Source: Azoarcus sp. DD4 (lineage in GTDB: Bacteria > Pseudomonadota > Gammaproteobacteria > Burkholderiales > Rhodocyclaceae). Taken from it: a stretch of 64,000 nt of DNA. This document shows positions 40,645 through 48,349 of this stretch, piece after piece. The notes under the pieces were generated by a model. That model ran no database searches. It saw only the letters and a program-made list of their open reading frames with translations, and was not told the DNA's origin. A program made the translations under genes and the position numbers. The first letter of the stretch is position 1. Each line of letters begins with the position of its first letter. The DNA is taken from NCBI RefSeq assembly GCF_006496635.1, contig NZ_CP022958.1:3162001-3226000 (forward strand), in the 5' to 3' direction.

Positions 40645-41061
40645 TCAGCCCGCCGTACCCATGCCGATCTCGCGCATCCGGTCTACCGCCTCGCTCGGGC
40701 CGAAGTCGTCGAGTTCGAAGAGCTGGCGCACCTCGATCTCGGCGTCCATGCCCTCGCCCACCGGGTTGGGAAAGCGCCGCGTCCATTCCAGCGCCTCCTC
40801 GCGCGACTTCACCTGGATCAGGGTATAGCCGGCGATCAGCTCCTTGGATTCGGTGAAGGGCCCGTCGATCACGCTGCGTTCCTTGCCGTGGTAACGCACC
40901 CGCCAGCCCGCCGAGCTCGGCTTCAGGCCGGTGCCGTCGAGCAGCACGCCGGCCCTGGCGAGTTCCTCGTGGTAGGCGCCCATCTCGGCGAGCAGCTTTT
41001 CCCCGGGCATGACGCCGGCCTCCGAGTCCCTGGTTGCCTTGACGATGATCATGAAGCGCAT
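40645..41061 (-). CDS. YCII/DGPF-domain protein
   Basis: This 138-residue protein has the conserved D-G-P-F motif (Asp66, SVIDGPFTESKEL). This is a ferredoxin-like YCII fold with a supposed catalytic His-Asp pair, of unknown substrate. It lies 9 bp before the ECF42 sigma gene, the normal pairing. I start it at ATG 41061 (MRFMIIVKATRDSE), six codons after the first in-frame start. Confidence 0.88.
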   Translation of the reverse strand: MRFMIIVKATRDSEAGVMPGEKLLAEMGAYHEELARAGVLLDGTGLKPSSAGWRVRYHGKERSVIDGPFTESKELIAGYTLIQVKSREEALEWTRRFPNPVGEGMDAEIEVRQLFELDDFGPSEAVDRMREIGMGTAG

Positions 41062-41071
41062 GGTCTTCCTC

Positions 41072-41560
41072 CTAAGCAATGCGGGTGTATTGGGCGCTCA
41101 TGATCGGGCGCCATTCGCCGTCCTCGCCCTGCACCCGCGAAGTGAGCGTGCGCTGGCCGTCGTCGCCCAGCGTGATGATGTCCTGGTAGTTCGCGAGCTT
41201 GCCCTCGGCGGTGAAGCTCGGCCCCTCGGTGTCCAGCGTCAGCACCCGGCGTCCGGCGTCGAGCTGGCCGTCGTAGCGCCACATCCAGGTCATCATGGAG
41301 CCGATCCAGCTGCCGACGAAGCGGCCGCGCTGCGGGTCGAAGCCGAGCGTCATCAGCATCGCGGCACGGCCGCCGTCGGGCATGTCGCCCTCGCCTTCGC
41401 ACAGCACCCACAGCTCGCCCAGCTTGCGCACCCGCTCGCTGCCCTCGCAGATCTGCGCCGGCTGGCCGGGCTCGCAGGCCATTTCGCACGCGTAGCGCCA
41501 CTCACCCACCAGCCGCTGCAGCCAGCGGTGTTCCTCGCCTGCTTCGATATTCATGTTCAT
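41072..41560 (-). CDS. DUF1579-like protein
   Basis: This 162-residue protein has the start RWLQRLVGEWRYACEM and the strand-rich body (WVLCEGEGDMPDGGRAAMLM, LGFDPQRGRFVGSWIGSMM) typical of the DUF1579 lipocalin-like group seen in ECF42 neighbourhoods. Function unknown. It is third in the operon, 10 bp before the YCII gene. Confidence 0.82.
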   Translation of the reverse strand: MNMNIEAGEEHRWLQRLVGEWRYACEMACEPGQPAQICEGSERVRKLGELWVLCEGEGDMPDGGRAAMLMTLGFDPQRGRFVGSWIGSMMTWMWRYDGQLDAGRRVLTLDTEGPSFTAEGKLANYQDIITLGDDGQRTLTSRVQGEDGEWRPIMSAQYTRIA

Positions 41561-41581
41561 CCTCGTCCTCCTCCCCGGGTC

Positions 41582-42001
41582 TCAGGCCTGCCCCGGCACG
41601 ATCACCATCCAGCCGACGCCGAAGCGGTCGACCACCATGCCGAAGCGCGGCGAGAAGAAGGTCTGGCCCAGCGGCATCTGTACCTGGCCGCCGTCGGCGA
41701 GGGCAGTGAACACGCGGTCGGCGGCGGCCGCGTCGTCCACCGTGATCGACAGCGAGAAGCCCTTGAACTCGGTCTGGCTGCTGCAGCCGCCGTCGGAGGC
41801 CATCACCGTGGTGTCGCCGATGGTGAAGGCGGCGTGCATGATCTTGTCGCCGGAGCCGGGCGCCACCGCGCCGGGCGGCGGCGGTTCGGGACTTTCCTTG
41901 AAACGCATCAGCATCGACACCTGGGCGCCGAGCGCGTCGCGGTAGAAGTTGATCGCCTCTTCACAGCGACCGTCGAAGAACAGATAGGGCTGGACCAGCA
42001 T
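41582..42001 (-). CDS. VOC/PhnB-like protein
   Basis: This 139-residue vicinal-oxygen-chelate protein has the PhnB pattern: QPYLFFDGRCEEAINFYRDA, then AAFTIGDTTVMASDG, and the end DRFGVGWMVI. PhnB-like proteins usually lack full metal sites. It is a partner of ECF42 sigma factors. It is the first gene downstream of the promoter match at 42077-42103, with a 75-bp leader. Confidence 0.88.
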   Translation of the reverse strand: MLVQPYLFFDGRCEEAINFYRDALGAQVSMLMRFKESPEPPPPGAVAPGSGDKIMHAAFTIGDTTVMASDGGCSSQTEFKGFSLSITVDDAAAADRVFTALADGGQVQMPLGQTFFSPRFGMVVDRFGVGWMVIVPGQA

Positions 42002-42076
42002 GGTTCGTCTCCTTGGGCTTGAGCTCCGGCACGGCGTGCCGGACGCTTGGCAGGACTGTGCCCTGCTCATCCCTAC

Positions 42077-42103
42077 GTCGAACGGCGCGCAGCGCAATCG
42101 ACA
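42077..42103 (-). promoter_or_regulatory. ECF42-type promoter candidate
   Basis: On the minus strand TGTCGA (42103-42098) is followed after 17 bp by CGAC (42080-42077). This fits the ECF42 motif described for Streptomyces (TGTCGA at -35, CGA/TC at -10, recalled). It lies just upstream of the VOC gene, which implies that the sigma factor activates its own operon. Confidence 0.6.
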
Positions 42104-42124
42104 CGCCGCCGAAAATATTTCTTA

Positions 42125-42481
42125 TCAGCCGGCGTAGCAGGGTCCGAAGGCCCGCACTTCGACCGTCGCCCACTCGGCCGCCGGGCAGGCCGCGGCGATC
42201 TCCACCGCCTCGGCACGCGATTCGCAGGCGAGCAGGAAGAAGCCGCCGACCATCTCCTTGGCTTCGGAAAACGGTCCGTCCATGACCATGCGCCTGCCTT
42301 CGCGCACCTGGACCCGCACACCTTCCGCGTCGGAGTGCAGCGACTCTGTCGCCAGCAACAGGCCACGCGCCTCGAGGTCGGCGCCGAAGTCCAGCATGCG
42401 CTGGTAGAGCGCGCGCCCCTCGTCCTCGGTCCGCGTCTTGCGCTGCCCGGTCGGTTCCATGATCAACAGCATGTACGGCAT
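42125..42481 (-). CDS. YCII/DGPF-domain protein (second copy)
   Basis: This 118-residue YCII protein has the D-G-P-F motif (Asp68, MVMDGPFSEAKEM). It has the perfect ribosome site AGGAGG 6 bp before the ATG at 42481, and MPYMLLIMEP start. It shares fold but little sequence with the copy at 40645. It is the first gene of the sigma set but lies ahead of the ECF42 promoter match, so it may have its own promoter. Confidence 0.85.
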   Translation of the reverse strand: MPYMLLIMEPTGQRKTRTEDEGRALYQRMLDFGADLEARGLLLATESLHSDAEGVRVQVREGRRMVMDGPFSEAKEMVGGFFLLACESRAEAVEIAAACPAAEWATVEVRAFGPCYAG

Positions 42482-42881
42482 CGACTTCCTCCTGGCTGGT
42501 GGCGCGCGGCAGTGCTGCGGCCCGTCCGCTTCCCTCTTTGTAGGTCGCGATCCGCCGGCGCGCGGGTTTTCATTTTGCCCAAATTGAAACAGCCCGACCC
42601 GGCGGCAGGAGCGCGGCCGAGCGCGAACGCACCAGCAACATCGGCAAAACTCGCCAGAACCCTTGCCACGCACGCTGTCTACAGCCATGGGGCACGGCGG
42701 TTCTCCTTTGACACCGCCTCCCCGACGCATCAGCCGGTCACGACCGCGTGCGCCACCTGCGCCGCGGCAGCCCGCCCGAAAGGGGGCCGCAAGGCCTCGT
42801 CGTCCCTTCAGGCCGGCGGTAGCGCGCGCGGATCGGACCTGTTGTCTTCTTTCAACTTTGCGAACGAAGGCGAGGTTCCCC
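42482..42881. other. gap without a gene
   Basis: A 400-bp divergent region between YCII and phhB. GC-rich; no ORF with a ribosome site on either strand, and no TGTCGA motif in either strand near the YCII start. It must hold both promoters but I see no clear boxes. Confidence 0.5.
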
Positions 42882-43229
42882 ATGCGCGACGAACTCTCCA
42901 CCCGGACCTGCACCCCCTGCCAGGGTGGCATGCCTGCCCTGGACCGCAGCGAAGCCGAGCGCTATCTCAGCCATGCGCCCGGCTGGGCATTGGCCGACGA
43001 CGGCCGCCGGATAGAGCGCCATTTCAATTTCCGCGATTACCGCAGCGCGCTGCGTTTCGTGGTCGATGTCAGCCAGCTCGCCGAGGACGAGGGCCATCAT
43101 CCCGACATCAGCTTCGGCTGGGGGCGTGCCACGGTGTCGTGGCAGACCAAGAAAATACGGGGCCTGCACGAGAACGATTTCATCATGGCGGCCAAGACCA
43201 ACGAAATCGCCGGCACGCCGGAGGAATAA
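42882..43229 (+). CDS. phhB: pterin-4a-carbinolamine dehydratase
   Basis: This 115-residue dehydratase has the conserved active-site H-H-P (DEGHHPDISFGWGRATVSW, His triad) and the C-terminal LHENDFIMAAKTNEI. It regenerates tetrahydrobiopterin for aromatic hydroxylases, or acts as a molybdopterin-side enzyme in some bacteria. ATG 42882 gives the usual N-terminus. No phenylalanine hydroxylase is in view. Confidence 0.92.
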   Translation: MRDELSTRTCTPCQGGMPALDRSEAERYLSHAPGWALADDGRRIERHFNFRDYRSALRFVVDVSQLAEDEGHHPDISFGWGRATVSWQTKKIRGLHENDFIMAAKTNEIAGTPEE

Positions 43230-43277
43230 TCCGGCGGAATTTCCTACACTGCAGTCATCGCCCCGCCGGTGCCCGCC

Positions 43278-43547
43278 ATGCCGCGTGTCGTCATCGCCCC
43301 CGCCATCCAGCGCCACGTAGCCTGCCCGGCCTGCGAGGTCGACGCGCCCACCGTGGGCGAGGCGCTGGCCAGCGTGTTCGCGCTGCAGCCGATGCTGCGC
43401 GGCTACCTGCTCGACGACCAGGGCGGCCTGCGCCGCCACGTCGCCGTGTTCATCGACGGCGTCGCGCTGCGCGACCGGCGCCGGCTGGACGAGGCCGTCC
43501 CCATCGACGCTGAAATTTACGTGGCCCAGGCGCTGTCCGGCGGCTGA
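43278..43547 (+). CDS. MoaD/ThiS-like small protein
   Basis: This 89-residue ubiquitin-fold protein ends in Gly-Gly (AQALSGG), the tail adenylated and thiolated in sulfur-carrier proteins. The strand pattern LRRHVAVFIDGVALRDRRRL fits MoaD. It lies 24 bp before a beta-propeller gene. GTG 43269 would add three residues; ATG 43278 preferred. Partner not visible. Confidence 0.82.
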   Translation: MPRVVIAPAIQRHVACPACEVDAPTVGEALASVFALQPMLRGYLLDDQGGLRRHVAVFIDGVALRDRRRLDEAVPIDAEIYVAQALSGG

Positions 43548-43571
43548 GGCACCCCAAGGGAGGCGCATGTC

Positions 43572-44687
43572 ATGAACGATCGCTTGCTCGTCGCCAGCCG
43601 CAAGGGCCTCTTCATCCTCCATCGCAGGGCCGGCGGCTGGCAGCTGACGGCCCCCCACTTCATCGGCGAACCGGTCAGCATGGCGCTGGCCGATCCGCGC
43701 GACGGCACGCTCTACGCCGCGCTCAACCTCGGACACTTCGGCGTCAAGCTGTGGCGCAGCCGCGACGGCGGCGCGCACTGGGAGGCCTGCGCGGTGCCGG
43801 TCTATCCGCCCCAGCCGGAAACCGCCGACCCGCCGCCACCGCCCACGCCCGACCAGCCGCCGGCGGCCCCCTGGTCGCTGCAGCAGATCTGGTCGCTGGA
43901 AGCTGGCGGCGCCGACGAGGCCGGCGTGCTGTGGGCCGGCACCATCCCGGGCGGTCTGTTCCGCTCGGCCGACGGCGGCGACAGCTGGACGCTGAACCGT
44001 CCGCTGTGGGACCGCCCGGAGCGCGCCCTGTGGTTCGGCGGCGGCTACGACTACCCCGGCATCCACTCGATCTGCGTCGATCCGCGCGACAGCCGCCACC
44101 TCACCGTCGCCGTCTCCTGCGGCGGCGTGTGGCAGACCGACGACGGCGGCGAACACTGGACTTGCACCACGCTCGGCATGCACGCCGACTACATGCCGCC
44201 CGAGCGGCGCGACGACCCGACCATCCAGGATCCGCACCGCCTGGTCCAGTGTGCCGCCCAGCCCGAGGTCATGTGGGTGCAACACCACAACGGCATCTTC
44301 CGCTCGGTCGACGCCGGTCATCACTGGGAAGACGCGGTGGCGCAGCCGTCCAGCTTCGGTTTCACGGTGGCGGCGCACCCGCTGCGGCCCGACACCGCCT
44401 GGTTCGTGCCGGCGGTGAAGGACGAATGCCGAATCCCGGTCGAAGGCCGGCTGGTGGTCACCCGCAGCCGCGACGGCGGCGCCAGCTTCGAAGCCTTGTC
44501 GGAAGGCCTGCCCCCGGCCCCCGGCTACGACCTCGTCTATCGCCACGGACTGGCGGTGGATGACAGCGGCGAGACCCTGGCGATGGGTTCGACCACCGGC
44601 GCGCTGTGGATCTCGGAAGACGGCGGCGGACGCTGGCAGTGCGTGTCGGCCCATCTGCCGCCCATCTATTGCGTCCGTTTCGGTTGA
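43572..44687 (+). CDS. Asp-box beta-propeller (sialidase-like)
   Basis: This 371-residue protein has repeated Asp-box motifs, S/T-x-D-x-G-x-x-W: WRSRDGGAHWEAC, FRSADGGDSWTLN, WQTDDGGEHWTC, FRSVDAGHHWED, TRSRDGGASFEAL, WISEDGGGRWQC. About 6-7 blades, no signal peptide and no catalytic sialidase residues evident, so it is a cytoplasmic scaffold or binding protein. GGGAGG precedes the ATG. It is paired with the MoaD-like protein. Confidence 0.85.
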   Translation: MNDRLLVASRKGLFILHRRAGGWQLTAPHFIGEPVSMALADPRDGTLYAALNLGHFGVKLWRSRDGGAHWEACAVPVYPPQPETADPPPPPTPDQPPAAPWSLQQIWSLEAGGADEAGVLWAGTIPGGLFRSADGGDSWTLNRPLWDRPERALWFGGGYDYPGIHSICVDPRDSRHLTVAVSCGGVWQTDDGGEHWTCTTLGMHADYMPPERRDDPTIQDPHRLVQCAAQPEVMWVQHHNGIFRSVDAGHHWEDAVAQPSSFGFTVAAHPLRPDTAWFVPAVKDECRIPVEGRLVVTRSRDGGASFEALSEGLPPAPGYDLVYRHGLAVDDSGETLAMGSTTGALWISEDGGGRWQCVSAHLPPIYCVRFG

Positions 44688-44739
44688 AGCCCGCGGCGCG
44701 CCCGGCGTGCCATCCGAAAACCCGCCCGCTGGAGGAACC

Positions 44740-46413
44740 ATGTGGGAAACCCATGAGGTGTTCAACCAGGTCCCGGATCTAATCGACTACAACCTCTTCG
44801 CCACCGACACCGTGCTGCGCGAAGCGGTGGTGCGCGAAGGCGCCGCCTGGCGGGTGCCGGCGCTGGAGGCGCAGGGCGAACGTCTGGGGCGTGCCGAGAC
44901 GCAGCGTCTGGCCGAACTCGCCAACCGGCACCCGCCGGTGCTGCAGACCCACGACCGGCTTGGCCACCGCGTCGACCGGATCGACTTCCACCCCGCCTGG
45001 CACAGCCTGATGGGACTGCTCTACGCCGACGGCGTGCACGGCGCTGCCTGGACGGAGCCGGGTGCCGGCGTGCACGTGGCACGCGCCGCCAGCTTCTTCC
45101 TGCATGGCCAGGTAGAGGCCGGCTCGCTGTGCCCGGTGACGATGACCTTCGCCGCCATCCCGGTACTGCGGCGCGAGCCGGCGCTCTACGCCGCGCTGGC
45201 CGACAAGCTCGCCACGCGCGACTATGACGGCCGCGACCTGCCGCTGGCGGCCAAGCGCTCTATCACGCTGGGCATGGGAATGACCGAAAAGCAGGGCGGC
45301 TCCGACCTGCGCGCCAACACCACCCGCGCCCGGCCGCTGGACGGCAGCGGCCGCAGCCGCGACTACGCGCTGGTAGGCCATAAATGGTTCTTCTCCGTGC
45401 CGACCTGCGACGCCCACCTGGTGCTGGCGCGTACCGAGGACGACACGCTCGGTTGCTTCTTCGTGCCGCGCTGGCTGGACGACGGCCGCCGCAACGCGGT
45501 GCGCATCCAGCGGCTCAAGGACAAACTCGGCAACCGCTCCAACGCCTCGGGCGAAGTGGAATTCCAGGACGCGGTCGGCACCCTGATCGGCGAGCCCGGA
45601 CGCGGTATTCCGACGCTGATCGAGATGGCGGCGCAGACCCGGCTCGACTGCGTGCTCGGCAGCACCGCCCTGATGCGGCGCGCGCTGGTCGAAGCCCTGC
45701 ACCACGCCCGCCACCGCAGCAGCTTCGGCCACACCCTGATCGACCAGCCGCTGATGCGCAACCTGCTCGCGGACCTCGCATTGGAATGCGAAGCGGCGAC
45801 GATGCTGGCGATGCGGCTGGCCGCGACGGTCGACACCGACAGCGGCAACACGCCCGACGCAGGCGCCGAACGCTGCGCCCTGGCCCGCGCCTGGCGCCGC
45901 ATCCTCGTCCCGGCGGCCAAATTCTGGATCTGCAAGCGTGCGGTCGCCTTTACCGGGGAGTGCATGGAGGTGTGGGGCGGCAACGGCTACGTCGAGGACG
46001 GCCCGATGGCGAGGCTGTTCCGCGAGGCGCCGGTCAATTCCATCTGGGAGGGCTCGGGCAACGTCATGTGCCTGGACGTGCTGCGCGCCCTGGCCCGCGA
46101 TCCCGAAGGCGCGGCGCTGCTGTTGCGCGACTTCGGCGACACCTGCGCCGGCGAACCCGTTCTGGCCACCGCGCTGCATACCCTCGCCAGTGCCCTGCGC
46201 GCAGCCGCCGACAACGAATGGCAGGCGCGCTGCGTCGCCATGCAACTGGTGCTGATCGCCCAGGCCTGCCTGCTGCTGCGCCACGCGCCCCAGGCAGTGG
46301 CGGACGCCTTCATCGCCAGCCGCTTCGACCGCCGCCGCGGTCAGGTGGCCGGCCTGCTCGACGCCACCCCGGCGGCTGCCCTGCTGATCGAACGCGCCTG
46401 GCCGGATCTGTGA
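44740..46413 (+). CDS. aidB: AidB-like acyl-CoA dehydrogenase family protein
   Basis: This 557-residue flavoprotein matches AidB: N-terminal FNQVPDLIDYNLFATDTVL, FAD-domain GMGMTEKQGGSDLRANTT, VGHKWFFSVPTCDAHLVLA and a C-terminal domain with ECMEVWGGNGYVEDGPMARL and NSIWEGSGNVMCLDVLRAL. AidB is part of the Ada-driven alkylation response, binds DNA and FAD. GGAGGA lies 3 bp before the ATG at 44740. The ada-alkB genes are about 15 kb away. Confidence 0.92.
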   Translation: MWETHEVFNQVPDLIDYNLFATDTVLREAVVREGAAWRVPALEAQGERLGRAETQRLAELANRHPPVLQTHDRLGHRVDRIDFHPAWHSLMGLLYADGVHGAAWTEPGAGVHVARAASFFLHGQVEAGSLCPVTMTFAAIPVLRREPALYAALADKLATRDYDGRDLPLAAKRSITLGMGMTEKQGGSDLRANTTRARPLDGSGRSRDYALVGHKWFFSVPTCDAHLVLARTEDDTLGCFFVPRWLDDGRRNAVRIQRLKDKLGNRSNASGEVEFQDAVGTLIGEPGRGIPTLIEMAAQTRLDCVLGSTALMRRALVEALHHARHRSSFGHTLIDQPLMRNLLADLALECEAATMLAMRLAATVDTDSGNTPDAGAERCALARAWRRILVPAAKFWICKRAVAFTGECMEVWGGNGYVEDGPMARLFREAPVNSIWEGSGNVMCLDVLRALARDPEGAALLLRDFGDTCAGEPVLATALHTLASALRAAADNEWQARCVAMQLVLIAQACLLLRHAPQAVADAFIASRFDRRRGQVAGLLDATPAAALLIERAWPDL

Positions 46414-46809
46414 GCGGCGCCCCGCCCCGCGGCCGTCGCGCTTGGTGAATGCCCCCCGGCTTGTGTAAGCTTCGCCCCGGGTGTTCGTTCGGCGCTTGTC
46501 GGGCGAACAGGTTTCTCGTGTCGGTCGGGCCGCCGCACGGTGCATGAGTACGCCCGTGAACCGACACCTCGCCCTCCAGGTCCGGCTGCGCCTGCAGCCC
46601 TCCGCCGACCCCGCCCCGCCCGCCGCAAGCGCGCGCCCTGCGCCGGCTGCCCTCGCCCTGTCGCCCTGCATTGCACGCGGCCGGCTGCGCCCGCCACCGC
46701 GCGAGCCGCCCGCACCCGCCAGCGCCGTATCTCCCCGTAACGCCCGCACGCTGCAACCCACCGGCTGCGGCGCAGCCCGCTCCCACTCACCCCGATTGCC
46801 AGGAAACGC
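46414..46809. other. gap without a gene
   Basis: A 396-bp region between aidB and the antiporter. Frames are open on several strands because of high GC, but the reading frames are Pro/Arg/Ala-rich and have no ribosome sites. No hairpin or repeat stands out. Confidence 0.5.
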
Positions 46810-48066
46810 ATGAATCCAACGACCATCCAGCTCGTCGGCGCGACGCTCTTCGCGCTCGCCATCGTGCACACCTTCTCCACCAAGTTCTTCGAGCACCTCG
46901 CGCATACCCGGCCCAAACATGCCGGCCTGTGGCACCTGCTCGGCGAGGTCGAAGCGGTGTTCGGCTTCTGGGCCATCGTCCTGATCGTCTTCATGGGCTT
47001 CGCCGTCGGCAAGGACGCCGCGGTCGAATACCTCGACACCCGCAACTACACCGAACCGATGTTCGTGTTTGCCATCATGGTGGTGGCCGCCAGCAAACCG
47101 GTGATGCAGTTTGCATCGGCCATCGTGCGCATCGCCGCGCGCAGTCTGCCGCTGGCCGAACCGGTGGCGGTGTTCTTCACCATCATGGCGGTGGTGCCGC
47201 TGCTCGGCTCCTTCATCACCGAACCGGCGGCAATGACGCTGGCAGCGCTGATGCTGCGCGAGCGCTACTACAGCCAGGGCATCTCCAGCCGGCTGATGTA
47301 TGCCACCATCGGAACGCTGTTCGTGAACGTCTCCATCGGCGGCACGCTCACCAACTTCGCCGCGCCGCCGGTGCTGATGGTGGCCACCACCTGGAACTGG
47401 GATTCGCTCTACATGCTGTCGCACTTCGGCTGGAAGGCGGCGGTCGCGGTCGTGGTGAACACCCTCGCCCTCACGCTGATCTTCCAGCAGGAACTGCGCA
47501 AGCTGCCGCCGGCCGAAGTGGGTGCCGGCCGCGAGGTGCCGCTGACCATGGTGGGCGTGCATCTCTTCCTGCTGTTCCTGATCGTGGCCTTCGCCCACCA
47601 TCCGCCGGTCTTCCTCGGCGTCTTCCTGCTGTTCATGGGCCTGGCCACCGCCTACCCGCGCTACCAGGAAAGGCTGATCCTGCGCGAAGGCCTGATGGTG
47701 GCCTTCTTCCTCGCCGGCCTGGTGGTGCTGGGCGGGCAGCAGGCCTGGTGGCTGCAGCCCATCCTGACGCAGATGGACGCGACCACGGTGTACTTCGGCG
47801 CCACCGCGCTCACCGCCATCACCGACAACGCGGCGCTGACCTACCTCGCCTCGCTGGTGGATGGACTGAGCGTCGAATTCAAGCAGGCAGTAGTGGCCGG
47901 CGCGGTGACCGGCGGCGGCCTCACGGTGATCGCCAACGCGCCCAACCCGGCCGGCATGTCCATCCTGCGCAAGAACTTCGACGAGGAAGCGGTCAATCCG
48001 CTCGGCCTGCTGTTCTCGGCGCTGCCGCCGACGCTGGTGGCAATCCTGGCCTTCCGCCTGCTGTAG
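46810..48066 (+). CDS. putative Na+/H+ antiporter
   Basis: This 418-residue protein has about 11-12 membrane helices. The family motif GTLTNFAAPPVLMVATTW and TAITDNAALTYLASL at about residues 178 and 337 match putative Na+/H+ antiporters of the Na_H_antiport_3 group, related to NhaD and arsenite permease-like carriers. The two sets of T-x-x-N-A/F motifs mark the inverted repeat. It appears monocistronic and is followed by a hairpin. Confidence 0.87.
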   Translation: MNPTTIQLVGATLFALAIVHTFSTKFFEHLAHTRPKHAGLWHLLGEVEAVFGFWAIVLIVFMGFAVGKDAAVEYLDTRNYTEPMFVFAIMVVAASKPVMQFASAIVRIAARSLPLAEPVAVFFTIMAVVPLLGSFITEPAAMTLAALMLRERYYSQGISSRLMYATIGTLFVNVSIGGTLTNFAAPPVLMVATTWNWDSLYMLSHFGWKAAVAVVVNTLALTLIFQQELRKLPPAEVGAGREVPLTMVGVHLFLLFLIVAFAHHPPVFLGVFLLFMGLATAYPRYQERLILREGLMVAFFLAGLVVLGGQQAWWLQPILTQMDATTVYFGATALTAITDNAALTYLASLVDGLSVEFKQAVVAGAVTGGGLTVIANAPNPAGMSILRKNFDEEAVNPLGLLFSALPPTLVAILAFRLL

Positions 48067-48075
48067 TCCGCATCG

Positions 48076-48133
48076 GCCGACGAAGCCGGGATCGATGAAG
48101 GAATGGCACGGTCCGTTCCCGGTTTTCGTCGGC
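48076..48133 (+). terminator. interrupted hairpin after the antiporter gene
   Basis: Stem GCCGACGAA (48076-48084)/TTCGTCGGC (48125-48133) extended by CCGGG/CCCGG (48086-48090, 48118-48122), loop 27 bases. No T-tract, so a rho-independent role is doubtful. Confidence 0.35.
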
Positions 48134-48349
48134 GATGTGTAGGCAGTTATCGGCGCGGTACCGGAACGCCAACAATCCGAGGCGGCGAGCGCCCGCAAAA
48201 ACCGCGCCGCGCCTGCGCGCTGCCGTCTGGCGTACCATCGCCGGCGATGCCGTTTGTATCCGTCATCGCACTTGAGCCGGGCCATGCGCATGCGCTAGCC
48301 TGCCGCTGCTCCGATTCCGCCGCATCGCGGCACCTTGCCCGCACTGCCG

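Noticed and set aside
46481..46813. 110-codon plus-strand frame before the antiporter
   Set aside because: Pro/Arg/Ala-rich with no ribosome site; typical high-GC chance frame.
44779..48291. 1170-codon open frame on the minus strand
   Set aside because: It is the antisense shadow of aidB and the antiporter; the composition is His/Gln/Arg-rich and has no family pattern.
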